Below are positions 8,338-16,051 of a DNA stretch of 64,000 bases, in pieces. Each line of letters begins with the position of its first letter. The stretch's first letter is position 1. Origin of the DNA: Cupriavidus sp. (GTDB lineage: Bacteria; Pseudomonadota; Gammaproteobacteria; Burkholderiales; Burkholderiaceae); NCBI GenBank assembly GCA_031180665.1, contig JAPSLP010000007.1:62001-126000 (forward strand), given 5' to 3'. The notes under the pieces were generated by a model. The model was given only the letters and a program-made list of their open reading frames with translations. It made no database searches and was not told the DNA's origin. A program made the position numbers and the translations under genes.

Positions 8338-8371
8338 TTGCATACCCATCGCATCCATCTAATATATTAGA
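8338..8371 (+). promoter_or_regulatory. promoter with palindromic operator, site 2 of 3 (MFS transporter)
   Basis: TTGCAT (8338-8343) and TAATAT (8360-8365) are 16 bases apart and look like -35/-10 boxes. The -10 lies inside the perfect 14-base palindrome TCTAATATATTAGA (8358-8371). The same box-to-operator geometry occurs at 9946-9979. This arrangement fits repression by a protein that occludes RNA polymerase. Confidence 0.75.
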
Positions 8372-8415
8372 CAGACCGCCGACAGGCGGCCCCACGACAA
8401 AGACAGGAGACAACC

Positions 8416-9795
8416 ATGGACATGTCGGCAGGCAGTGTGGCGCTGACCCCCGGAGTCGCGGCGCGGCTCGAGCGCCTACCCATGACCCGCTATCAGCGCA
8501 CCTTGTTCGGCATCATTGCCACCGCCTGGTTCTTCGATTCGATGGATCTCGGCATGATGACCTTCGTGCTCGGCTCGATCAAAGCCGAGTTCGGCCTGAG
8601 CGCGGCGCAGACCGGCCTGCTGGCCAGTTCGAGCTTTCTGGGCATGTTTGCCGGCGCGGCGGTGGCCGGCATGCTGGCCGATCGCTTCGGCCGCAAGCCG
8701 GTGTTCCAGGTCAGCATGATCTTCTGGGGCGTGGGCAGCCTGATGTGCGGGCTGGCCGATAGCGTGACCGCGCTGATGCTGTACCGGGTGCTGCTTGGCT
8801 TCGGCATGGGCATGGAATTTCCGATCGGTCTGTCGATGGTGTCGGAGATCGTGCCGGCCAAGAGCCGCGGCAAGTATGTCGCGATCCTCGAGGGCTTCTG
8901 GCCGATCGGCTTTATCGCGGCCGGATTGCTGGCGTATCTGACCTTGCCGGTGATCGGCTGGCGCGGCATCTTCATCGCGATGGCGCTGCCGGCAGCGTTC
9001 GTGTTCGTGGTGCGCCGGATGGTGCCGGAATCCCCGCGCTGGCTCGAAGGCGCGGGACGGCAACGCGAAGCCGAGGCGGTGATGGCCGGCATCGAGGCAC
9101 GCGTCGAGCGCGCCAGCGGCAAGCCGCTGCCCGCCGTGCAGCAGGGCTTCGCGCCCGCCGCCGTGCACGGTCGCAAGGCCATGTTCGGTGAACTGTGGAA
9201 AGGCCCATACGCGAAGCGCACCGTGATGCTGTGGGGCGTGTGGTTCTTCGCGCTGCTCGGCTACTACGGCCTGACCACCTGGCTCGGCGCGCTGCTGCAG
9301 CAGGCCGGCTACGCGGTGACCAAGTCGGTGCTGTACACCGTCTATATCTCGCTGGCCGGCATTCCGGGCTTCATCTTCTCGGCCTGGCTGCTGGAGAAAT
9401 GGGGGCGCAAGCCGACCTGCGCACTGATGTTGCTCGGCAGCGCCGCGTCCGCCTATCTGTACGGGCAGGCCGCCGTGCTCAAGCTGCCGGTCGAACAGCT
9501 GATCGCCGCCGGCCTGTGCATGCAGTTCTTCCTGTTCGGCATGTGGTCGGTGCTGTATGCCTACACGCCGGAGCTGTATCCGACGCGCTCGCGTGCAACC
9601 GGATCGGGCTTCGCCTCGTCGATCGGCCGCATCGGCTCGCTGGTCGGTCCGTATCTGGTCGGCGTGCTGCTGCCCATTACGGGCCAGGGCGGCATCTTCA
9701 CGCTGGGCGCGCTGTCGTTCGCGATCGCCGCGATCACCGTGCTGTGGCTGGGCATCGAGACCAAAGGCCGGTGCCTGGAGGAAGTGTCGAGCTGA
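8416..9795 (+). CDS. MFS transporter, sugar/aromatic-acid porter type
   Basis: Major facilitator superfamily permease of 459 residues with about 12 hydrophobic segments. Loop motif A GMLADRFGRKP follows helix 2. MGMEFPIGLSMVSEIVP in helix 4 and the PESPRWL stretch before the central loop are typical of the sugar-porter/AAHS side of the family (niacin- and aromatic-acid-type carriers). It is expected in the inner membrane as a proton symporter for an organic acid or related compound. The ATG follows GACAGGAGACAACC, a leader nearly identical to that of the hydroxylase gene at 10015. It has its own promoter and operator and a good terminator, so it is monocistronic. The shared operator suggests that it imports the substrate or inducer of the neighbouring enzymes. 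Confidence 0.9.
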   Translation: MDMSAGSVALTPGVAARLERLPMTRYQRTLFGIIATAWFFDSMDLGMMTFVLGSIKAEFGLSAAQTGLLASSSFLGMFAGAAVAGMLADRFGRKPVFQVSMIFWGVGSLMCGLADSVTALMLYRVLLGFGMGMEFPIGLSMVSEIVPAKSRGKYVAILEGFWPIGFIAAGLLAYLTLPVIGWRGIFIAMALPAAFVFVVRRMVPESPRWLEGAGRQREAEAVMAGIEARVERASGKPLPAVQQGFAPAAVHGRKAMFGELWKGPYAKRTVMLWGVWFFALLGYYGLTTWLGALLQQAGYAVTKSVLYTVYISLAGIPGFIFSAWLLEKWGRKPTCALMLLGSAASAYLYGQAAVLKLPVEQLIAAGLCMQFFLFGMWSVLYAYTPELYPTRSRATGSGFASSIGRIGSLVGPYLVGVLLPITGQGGIFTLGALSFAIAAITVLWLGIETKGRCLEEVSS

Positions 9796-9810
9796 ACGAA
9801 CATTCCCGTC

Positions 9811-9874
9811 TTTCCCGCGGACGCGGGAAACCCAGCGTCTTCGAACGTCACTGGGTCCCCGCCTTCGCGGGGAC
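9811..9874. repeat. REP-like intergenic hairpins
   Basis: Two perfect hairpins lie in tandem. The first is TTTCCCGCG-GA-CGCGGGAAA (9811-9830). The second is GTCCCCGC-CTTC-GCGGGGAC (9855-9874). The second recurs with a different loop at 58628-58647. Short palindromes of this kind are dispersed extragenic elements in many Burkholderiales genomes. Confidence 0.65.
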
Positions 9875-9887
9875 GGCGGAGCTCCTG

Positions 9888-9916
9888 CGGCCCTCGCTTG
9901 CGAGGGCCGTTTTCTT
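9888..9916 (+). terminator. rho-independent terminator after the MFS gene
   Basis: CGGCCCTCG-CTTG-CGAGGGCCG forms a perfect 9-base stem with a 4-base loop, followed directly by TTTTCTT. It sits between the transporter stop and the next promoter. Confidence 0.9.
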
Positions 9917-9945
9917 GCAGCGGCAGGGCCGCGAAAACAATCCTA

Positions 9946-9979
9946 TTGACACGGCACCATATACCACTAATATATTAGT
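9946..9979 (+). promoter_or_regulatory. promoter with palindromic operator, site 3 of 3 (hydroxylase gene)
   Basis: A consensus -35 TTGACA (9946-9951) lies 16 bases before TAATAT (9968-9973). The -10 box is embedded in the 14-base palindrome ACTAATATATTAGT (9966-9979). Spacing is identical to that at the transporter promoter. Confidence 0.82.
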
Positions 9980-10014
9980 ACGATGTCAGTACGGCACGGA
10001 CAGGAGACAACATC

Positions 10015-10821
10015 ATGATAAGCGAACGCCAACGCAAATTCCGCGAGCAATACAAGGCCGATATCAGCCCGTTGTACAACGGCCTGCTGCATATCGGCGT
10101 GATCTTCGCCGCCGGCATCGCGGCGCTTTACTACTGCGCCACCCGGCTGGAGAACGCGACCTGGGAGTGGCTGCTGGTACTGCCGGTGTTTCTCGCCGGC
10201 AATCTGGTCGAATGGTTCATGCACAAGTACGTGATGCACCGGCGCATCGACGTGTTCGCGCTGCGCGCCATCTACGAGCGGCACACCCGCCAGCACCATC
10301 AGTACTTCACCGACATCGAACCCACCATCGACACCACGCGCGAATTCCGCATCGTGTTCTTCCCGTGGCGCGTGCTGATCACCCTTGGCGTCGGTGGCGG
10401 CCTGCTTGGCTATCTGGCCTATCTGATGATCAATGCCAACGCGGCGTATATCGTCTTCATGACGATGGTCGGGCACTACCTGGTCTACGAGGTCTTCCAC
10501 TACTGCTGCCATGTCCATGACAACTGGTTCGTGCGCAACATGCCGTTCATCAACACCATCCGCCGGCACCATACGGCGCACCACAACCAGGGAATCATGA
10601 TGCACTACAACATGAACCTGACCTTCCCGATCGCCGACTGGCTGATGGGCACCAGCGATCTGCGCCGCGGCCTGCTTGGCCACCTGTTCAACGGCTACAG
10701 CGAGGACCATATCAAGGAGGAACTCAAACCCATCATCCGCAAGTTCCGTCACGACGATTCCCGCGTGACGCTCGACGGCCCGCAGCTGACCGAAGACGAA
10801 CGGCGCGCGATGGCGGCCTGA
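10015..10821 (+). CDS. membrane di-iron fatty acid hydroxylase/sterol desaturase family protein
   Basis: Integral membrane di-iron oxygenase of 268 residues. Clustered histidine boxes are visible: WFMHKYVMHRR near residue 72, HTRQHHQYF near 93, HYCCHVHDN near 165 and RRHHTAHHNQ near 183. Four or so hydrophobic segments alternate with these boxes. The family inserts oxygen into, or desaturates, lipids, carotenoids and sterol-like substrates using O2 and electrons from a separate donor; no ferredoxin or reductase is encoded nearby. The ATG follows ACAGGAGACAACATC. It is a single-gene unit with its own promoter/operator, and a terminator-like hairpin follows. The shared operator suggests it acts in the same pathway as the hydrolase, dehydrogenase and transporter. 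Confidence 0.9.
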   Translation: MISERQRKFREQYKADISPLYNGLLHIGVIFAAGIAALYYCATRLENATWEWLLVLPVFLAGNLVEWFMHKYVMHRRIDVFALRAIYERHTRQHHQYFTDIEPTIDTTREFRIVFFPWRVLITLGVGGGLLGYLAYLMINANAAYIVFMTMVGHYLVYEVFHYCCHVHDNWFVRNMPFINTIRRHHTAHHNQGIMMHYNMNLTFPIADWLMGTSDLRRGLLGHLFNGYSEDHIKEELKPIIRKFRHDDSRVTLDGPQLTEDERRAMAA

Positions 10822-10845
10822 CAGCGGACCCGACGCAGCGACACG

Positions 10846-10880
10846 GATGGCCGTGACTACAGTCCCGGCCATCGTTCTTT
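10846..10880 (+). terminator. rho-independent terminator-like hairpin after the hydroxylase gene
   Basis: GATGGCCG (10846-10853) and CGGCCATC (10866-10873) form an 8-base stem with a 12-base loop. GTTCTTT follows directly. Confidence 0.6.
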
Positions 10881-10938
10881 CCGACCGGCCGCGGCGGCTC
10901 TTCGCCCACGCGGCTTCTCCTGGCGGCTACCTCATGGC

Positions 10939-10968
10939 TTGACACTTCGGCCCCGCAGCGGCAATCAT
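10939..10968 (+). promoter_or_regulatory. candidate sigma70 promoter of the efflux operon
   Basis: TTGACA at 10939-10944 is an exact -35 box. AATCAT at 10963-10968 is a moderate -10 match at 18-base spacing. The first gene starts at 11007. Confidence 0.5.
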
Positions 10969-11006
10969 CGAACCCGCTGGACCTTCGCTGAACCCGCTTC
11001 CCCGTC

Positions 11007-12680
11007 ATGCCAATGGGCGCTGCCACGGCCGAATACCAGTTCAAGCCGCACGAGCGGCCCACCATTCCGGGCTCCCCGGCGACGCCCGATCATCCGATGC
11101 CACGGCGTGTCGGGTATTTCTGTGTCGGCGTGCTGATCGGCCTGACTGCCGGCTTCGGCAACGCGCTGGTGATCGCCAACCTGAACAATATCCAGGGCGT
11201 CTTCGGCCTCTACAGCGATCAGGCGGCGTGGCTGTCGACGGTCTACGTGATGACCAACGTCTGCGCCAGCATGCTGCTGATCAAGTTCCGGCAGCAATAC
11301 GGCCTGCAGCATTTCGCGCGGCTGTTCCTGCTCGGCTACGTCGTCATCACGCTCGCCCATATCTTCGTCCATACCTTCGAGACCGCGCTGCTGGTGCGCG
11401 CGGCCAATGGCATCGCGGCCAGCGGGCTGAGCACGCTGGCGCTGTACTACATGATCCAGTCGATGCCGGCGGCGCACCGGCTCAAGGCGATCGTGCTCGG
11501 CATCGGCGTGCCGCAGTTGGCCACGCCGCTGGCCCGCGTCTTCACCTCCGGCATGCTCGAGGCCGGCAACTGGAAGGCCCTGTATCTGTTCGAACTGGGC
11601 ATGGCGCTGCTGTCGCTGGTCGCGGTGGCGCTGCTGCGGCTGCCGCCCAGCGAGCGCATCCGCGCCTTCGAGAAGCTCGATTTCGTGACCTTCGCGCTGT
11701 TCGCGCCGGGCATGGCGCTGCTGTGCGCGGTGCTGAGCCAGGGCCGCATCCTGTGGTGGACCGAGGCCGCGTGGCTCGGCTACGCGCTGTGCGGGGCGGT
11801 CGCGCTGATCACCGCCGCGCTGTGGATCGAACACAACCGCGCCAACCCGCTGCTCAATACGCGCTGGCTGGGCAGCCGCGCGATGCTGCGCTTCGCGCTG
11901 GTGGCGATCGCCGTGCGCGTGCTGCTGTCCGAGCAGGCCTACGGCGCGGTCGGCCTGCTGACCGCGCTCGGCATGGGCAACGATCAGCTGGTTCCGCTCT
12001 ACGTCGTGGTCTCGCTGGCGACCATCGCCGGTCTGGCCTCGAGCGCGCTGACGGTCAACCCGCTGAACCTGGAACGGCCGATCCGCATTTCGCTGCTGCT
12101 GATCGCGATCGGCGCCTTCATGGACGCGCATTCGAACAACCTGACGCGGCCGGCCAACATGTACTTGAGCCAGGCGCTGATCGCCTTCGCCGCGGTCTAT
12201 TTCATGGGGCCGACGCTGCTGATCGGCATGCTGCGCGCGCTGTCCAAGGGCATGAGCCATATCGTCAGCTTCTCGGCGCTGTTCGGCATCACGCAATCGC
12301 TGGGCGGTCTTGCCGGCTCCGCGCTGCTGGGCACCTTCCAGATCTATCGCGAAAAATTTCATTCGCATTCGCTGGTGCAGTCCATCACGCTGGCCGACCC
12401 GCTCGATGCGGCGCGCATCCAGGCGCTGGGCGGTGCCTACGGACGCGTGCTGGCCGATCCCGTACTGCGGCAGGCCGAAGGCTCCGCGCTGCTGGCGCAG
12501 CAGGTCACGCGCGAGGCCAACGTACTGGCCTTCAACGACGTATTCCTGACGATCGGCATCATCGCGTCCGCGACGTTCGTCTGGCTGCTGGCGCTCTACA
12601 TCCGCGATCGCATCCGCGGCCACAATCCGATGGCCGAGCCGCTCGAAGCGATGGCCCGGATGCGGCAACGCCAGCAATAA
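11007..12680 (+). CDS. EmrB-like MFS drug efflux permease (DHA2 type)
   Basis: Inner-membrane permease of 557 residues with about 14 hydrophobic segments, as in the EmrB/QacA group. Recognisable features are the helix-1 start (VGYFCVGVLIGLTAGFGNALV), NIQGVFGLYSDQAAWLSTVYVMTN, and a large late periplasmic loop (residues about 440-510, IYREKFHSHSLVQS to VTREANVLAFNDVF) before the last helix. It works with a periplasmic adaptor and an outer membrane channel, both encoded directly downstream, to form a tripartite pump. The ATG at 11007 has no strong ribosome-binding site; ATG 11013 is an alternative. Substrates cannot be predicted. The adaptor gene starts 20 bases after its stop. Confidence 0.9.
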   Translation: MPMGAATAEYQFKPHERPTIPGSPATPDHPMPRRVGYFCVGVLIGLTAGFGNALVIANLNNIQGVFGLYSDQAAWLSTVYVMTNVCASMLLIKFRQQYGLQHFARLFLLGYVVITLAHIFVHTFETALLVRAANGIAASGLSTLALYYMIQSMPAAHRLKAIVLGIGVPQLATPLARVFTSGMLEAGNWKALYLFELGMALLSLVAVALLRLPPSERIRAFEKLDFVTFALFAPGMALLCAVLSQGRILWWTEAAWLGYALCGAVALITAALWIEHNRANPLLNTRWLGSRAMLRFALVAIAVRVLLSEQAYGAVGLLTALGMGNDQLVPLYVVVSLATIAGLASSALTVNPLNLERPIRISLLLIAIGAFMDAHSNNLTRPANMYLSQALIAFAAVYFMGPTLLIGMLRALSKGMSHIVSFSALFGITQSLGGLAGSALLGTFQIYREKFHSHSLVQSITLADPLDAARIQALGGAYGRVLADPVLRQAEGSALLAQQVTREANVLAFNDVFLTIGIIASATFVWLLALYIRDRIRGHNPMAEPLEAMARMRQRQQ

Positions 12681-12700
12681 GAACAACACTGGAGTCACCA

Positions 12701-13891
12701 TTGACCGACCATACGCCGGGCCGCGAACCCGGCCCCACGTCTTCCGCGCAGAAGCACGAACAGAGCGATTCACGCGAGCGTCTGCAGGATCCCGTCGAGG
12801 TACCGCAGCAGGCGGCGGCCCCGCCGACCGGCTGGTCGCCGCCCAAGGGCACGCGGCGGGCCACCCTCATCGTGGTGGCGATCGCGCTCGCCAGCATCCT
12901 GATCATCCTGTACGCGTGGGGGCTGCCGCCCTTCACGCGCGTGATCCAGGGCACGGACAACGCCTATGTCCGCGGGCAGACCACGGTGATCAGCCCGCAG
13001 GTCAGCGGCTACGTGACCGACGTGCCCGTGCGCGATTTCCAGCAGGTCAAGGCCGGACAGGTGCTGCTGAAGATCGACGACCGCATCTATCGCCAGCGCG
13101 TCGAGCAAGCCCGCGCGAACCTCGACTCGCAGATCGCCAACCTGAACAACACCGACCAGACACGCCGCTCGCGCGAAGCCACGGTGCTGGCCCAGCAGGC
13201 GAGCCTGGCCAACGCGCAGGCGCAACTGCTGCGGGCGCAGGCCGATATGCGGCGGGTCGACGAGCTGGTGGCCGACGGTTCGGTATCGCTGCGGGAGCGC
13301 GACCAGACCCGCGCCGCGCTGCGGCAGGCCGAGGCCGCCGTGCGCCAGGCCCGCGCCGCGGCCGAGATTGCCCGCCAGGACGTGCAGGCCGTCGCGGTCA
13401 GCCGCGAGGGGCTGCAAGCGGCGGTCGAAGCGGCGCGCGCGGCGGTGAAGCTCGCCGAGATCGATCTGGCCAATACCGTGCTGCGCGCCCCGCAGGACGG
13501 GCAGCTGAGCCAGATCGGCGCGCGCCTGGGCCAGTACGTGACGGCCGGCACGCAGGCAATGTTCCTGGTGCCGCCGACGCTGTGGGTGATCGCCAACTAC
13601 AAGGAAGCGCAGACGTCGCACATGGCGCCCGGCCAGCCGGCGAGCTTTCGCGTCGACGGGCTCGACGATGCGCGGCTGACCGGCCATGTCGAACAGCTGG
13701 CGCCGGCGGCGGGATCGGAATTCGCGGTGATCCAGCCGGACAACGCCACCGGCAACTTCGTCAAGGTCGCGCAGCGCATCCCGGTGCGCATCGCCATCGA
13801 TCCGGACCAGCCTCTCGCGGCGCGGCTGCGGCCCGGCATGTCGGTGCGGGTCGAGGTCGATACACGGCAAGCGGAGTCCCGCACGCGATGA
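12701..13891 (+). CDS. HlyD/EmrA-type membrane fusion protein
   Basis: Periplasmic adaptor of 396 residues. It has a cytoplasmic N-terminus, a single membrane anchor (about residues 52-72, TLIVVAIALASILIILYAW), a barrel-sandwich lipoyl half-motif (NAYVRGQTTVISPQVSGYV), a long helical hairpin rich in Ala/Gln/Arg (about 120-250) and the returning lipoyl half (NTVLRAPQDGQLSQIGA). It links the EmrB-like permease to the outer membrane factor. The start is TTG at 12701, chosen because CTGGAGTCACCA lies just before it and the open frame upstream only overlaps the permease gene. Its stop overlaps the next start as ATGA. Confidence 0.9.
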   Translation: MTDHTPGREPGPTSSAQKHEQSDSRERLQDPVEVPQQAAAPPTGWSPPKGTRRATLIVVAIALASILIILYAWGLPPFTRVIQGTDNAYVRGQTTVISPQVSGYVTDVPVRDFQQVKAGQVLLKIDDRIYRQRVEQARANLDSQIANLNNTDQTRRSREATVLAQQASLANAQAQLLRAQADMRRVDELVADGSVSLRERDQTRAALRQAEAAVRQARAAAEIARQDVQAVAVSREGLQAAVEAARAAVKLAEIDLANTVLRAPQDGQLSQIGARLGQYVTAGTQAMFLVPPTLWVIANYKEAQTSHMAPGQPASFRVDGLDDARLTGHVEQLAPAAGSEFAVIQPDNATGNFVKVAQRIPVRIAIDPDQPLAARLRPGMSVRVEVDTRQAESRTR

Positions 13892-15297
13892 CGGCCGGCG
13901 CTCGCATTCCGCGTATATGGGCGGCGTTGCGCATCGCGTTGTGCGCGGCCGCGTTGCCGCTGCTGTTCGGCTGCATGGGCCCGCGGCCCGAACCGCCCGC
14001 CGGCGCCGCGCTGACGCCGCCACCGGCATGGCGCGTCGAACCGGGCCCCAGCGCGCCGCTCGAGCGCAACTGGTGGCATCGCTATGGCGATCCCGTGCTG
14101 GCGCAGCTGGTCGAACGCGCGCTGGCCAACAACACCGATCTCGGCATTGCCGCGGCCCGGGTCGCCGAAGCGCGCGCGCAGCAGCGGCTGGCACAGGCCC
14201 AATTGCTGCCGACGCTTGACGCCACCGCGACCGGCGGACGCTCCCGCAGCCTGAATGCGCTGGGACGGGAATCGATCTCGAATTCGTTCGAGCCGCAGTT
14301 CCAGGCCGCTTATGAGGTCGATCTGTTCGGCCGCCTGGCCGACCTGTCGGAGGCCGCGCGCGCCGGTACGCTGGCGAGCGAAGCGGCGCACGACGCCGGG
14401 CTGCTGTCGGTCGCCGCGACCACCGCGCGCGCCTACTTGACGCTGCGCGCGCTCGACGCCCAGCTTGCCGTGGTACGCCAGACACTTGCTGCCCGCGAGG
14501 ACGCCCTGCGCCTAGCGCGGCGCCGCGCCGACGCGGGCTATACCTCGCAACTGGAGTTCGCGCAGGCGCGCGCCGAGTACGAGTCCACCGCGCAGGCGGT
14601 GCCGCAGGCCGAGCTGGCGGTCGCACGCCAGGAGAACGCCTTGCTGCTGCTGATCGGCGATCCGTCGTCGGGCGCGCTCGCGCGCGGCGCCGCGCTGTCT
14701 GCCTTGCGGCCCCCGCCGGTGCCGGACGGCCTGCCCGCCGACCTGCTGCGGCGCCGCCCGGATATCGCGCAGGCCGAATTCCAGCTTGCGGCGACCGATG
14801 CCAATCTGAGCGCGGCGCGCAAGGCCTTTCTGCCACAGCTGCATCTGTCGGGTTCCGCGGGTCTGCTGTACGCCAGCGGCGTCGCCAGCCCCGTCCGTAT
14901 CTGGTCGCTCGGTGGAAGCATCCTGGCACCGCTGTTCGAGGGCGGCCGCATCGAGGCCGGCGCCCAGGTCGCGACGGCACAGCGCGATCAGGCCGCCTTC
15001 GCCTACCGCCGTGCCGCGCTGACCGCCTTCCGGGAGGTCAACGACAATCTGGCGGCCCTGCGCCAGCTCGAAGCGCAGGTCCTGCATCTGGGCCAACAGC
15101 GCGATGCGCTGGCCGCCGCGCTGCGCCACGCGACCAACCGCTATCGCGCCGGCTATTCGCCGTATCTGGAGCAGCTCGATGCGCAGCGCGGACTGCTGAG
15201 CGCGGAATTGAACCTGATCCAGGCGCATGCGGACTGGCTCAATGCGAGCGTGGCCCTGTACCAGGCGATGGGCGGGGGCTGGACGTGGCCCCGGTGA
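13888..15297 (+). CDS. outer membrane factor, NodT/OprM-type lipoprotein
   Basis: TolC-family outer membrane channel of 469 residues. The signal peptide ends in a lipobox (PLLFGC, Cys near residue 31), so it is a lipid-anchored NodT-type factor. Two OEP repeats follow: residues about 55-255 (NWWHRYGDPVLAQLVERAL, AYEVDLFGRL) and about 265-465 (LPADLLRRRPDIAQAEFQL, APLFEGGRI, REVNDNLAALR, NRYRAGYSPYLEQLDAQ). It completes the efflux pump with the two genes upstream and overlaps the adaptor gene by 4 bases. It is convergent with the pdeM gene; about 30 bases separate them, with no obvious terminator hairpin. Confidence 0.92.
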   Translation: MTAGARIPRIWAALRIALCAAALPLLFGCMGPRPEPPAGAALTPPPAWRVEPGPSAPLERNWWHRYGDPVLAQLVERALANNTDLGIAAARVAEARAQQRLAQAQLLPTLDATATGGRSRSLNALGRESISNSFEPQFQAAYEVDLFGRLADLSEAARAGTLASEAAHDAGLLSVAATTARAYLTLRALDAQLAVVRQTLAAREDALRLARRRADAGYTSQLEFAQARAEYESTAQAVPQAELAVARQENALLLLIGDPSSGALARGAALSALRPPPVPDGLPADLLRRRPDIAQAEFQLAATDANLSAARKAFLPQLHLSGSAGLLYASGVASPVRIWSLGGSILAPLFEGGRIEAGAQVATAQRDQAAFAYRRAALTAFREVNDNLAALRQLEAQVLHLGQQRDALAAALRHATNRYRAGYSPYLEQLDAQRGLLSAELNLIQAHADWLNASVALYQAMGGGWTWPR

Positions 15298-15328
15298 GCG
15301 CTTCCGTGCGAGGGCATGCTCACCAACG

Positions 15329-16051
15329 CTAACGCGCCGGCACCGCCCACACCCGGCCGTCGCCAATCACATAGACGCGCCGGTCCGGCGCCCGCCTGAC
15401 CGGCGCGTGACCGGTAAAGGCCCCGAACGCCGGCAGGATGCCGGCATGCGCATCGAACACGAAGCAAGGCAGCCGGACCGAATCCGACCCGGCGCGCAGC
15501 GTATAGGCCGGATGCAGATGCCCGGCCAGTTCGTAGCCACCATCCGCGGCGCCGGGCAGATGGCACAGCGCGAACGGTCCGCGCCGCCACGGCTCGGACA
15601 CCACGGCGATATCGAGCGAGGGCGGCGGGTCGCCGGCGCGCGCATCGTGATTGCCGCGCACCAGCGTGCATCGCAGCGCGGACGGCAGGCCGGCGCGCCA
15701 GTCGGCCAGGGCCGCCAGCACTGCCGGCGTGCGGCTCGCGCGGGCATGCAGGAAGTCCCCAAGGAAGACCAGTTCTTGCGCCGGGTAACGTGCCGCCAGC
15801 TCCGACAGCCGCGCGAGGTTGTCGCGCGTGGTGCCGGCGGGTACCGGCTGGCCCAGTGCGCGATAGGCGGCGGCCTTGCCGAAATGCACGTCGGCGACCA
15901 GCAGCATCGACGCCGCCGGCCACCAGAGCGCGCGCTCCGGCAGCAGCCACAGCGTCTGGCCGGCGACTTCGACCGGCCGCGCAGAGGAGGACGCGGACGA
16001 GGGCATGGACGACGGCATGGACGAACGAGCGGACGACATCGGCACGCTCAT
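15329..16051 (-). CDS. pdeM: ligase-associated metallophosphoesterase PdeM
   Basis: Calcineurin-like metallophosphoesterase of 240 residues. Metal-binding motifs are VADVHFGK (near residue 52), GDFLHAR (near 97), GNHDAR (near 131) and the terminal GHLHP (near 178). An N-terminal Ser-rich stretch of about 25 residues precedes the domain and is poorly conserved in character. This subfamily is encoded next to ATP-dependent DNA ligases and is thought to act as a nuclease or phosphodiesterase in DNA end processing. It is the last gene of a four-gene operon; its ATG overlaps the helicase stop (ATGA), so translation is probably coupled. Confidence 0.9.
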   Translation of the reverse strand: MSVPMSSARSSMPSSMPSSASSSARPVEVAGQTLWLLPERALWWPAASMLLVADVHFGKAAAYRALGQPVPAGTTRDNLARLSELAARYPAQELVFLGDFLHARASRTPAVLAALADWRAGLPSALRCTLVRGNHDARAGDPPPSLDIAVVSEPWRRGPFALCHLPGAADGGYELAGHLHPAYTLRAGSDSVRLPCFVFDAHAGILPAFGAFTGHAPVRRAPDRRVYVIGDGRVWAVPAR

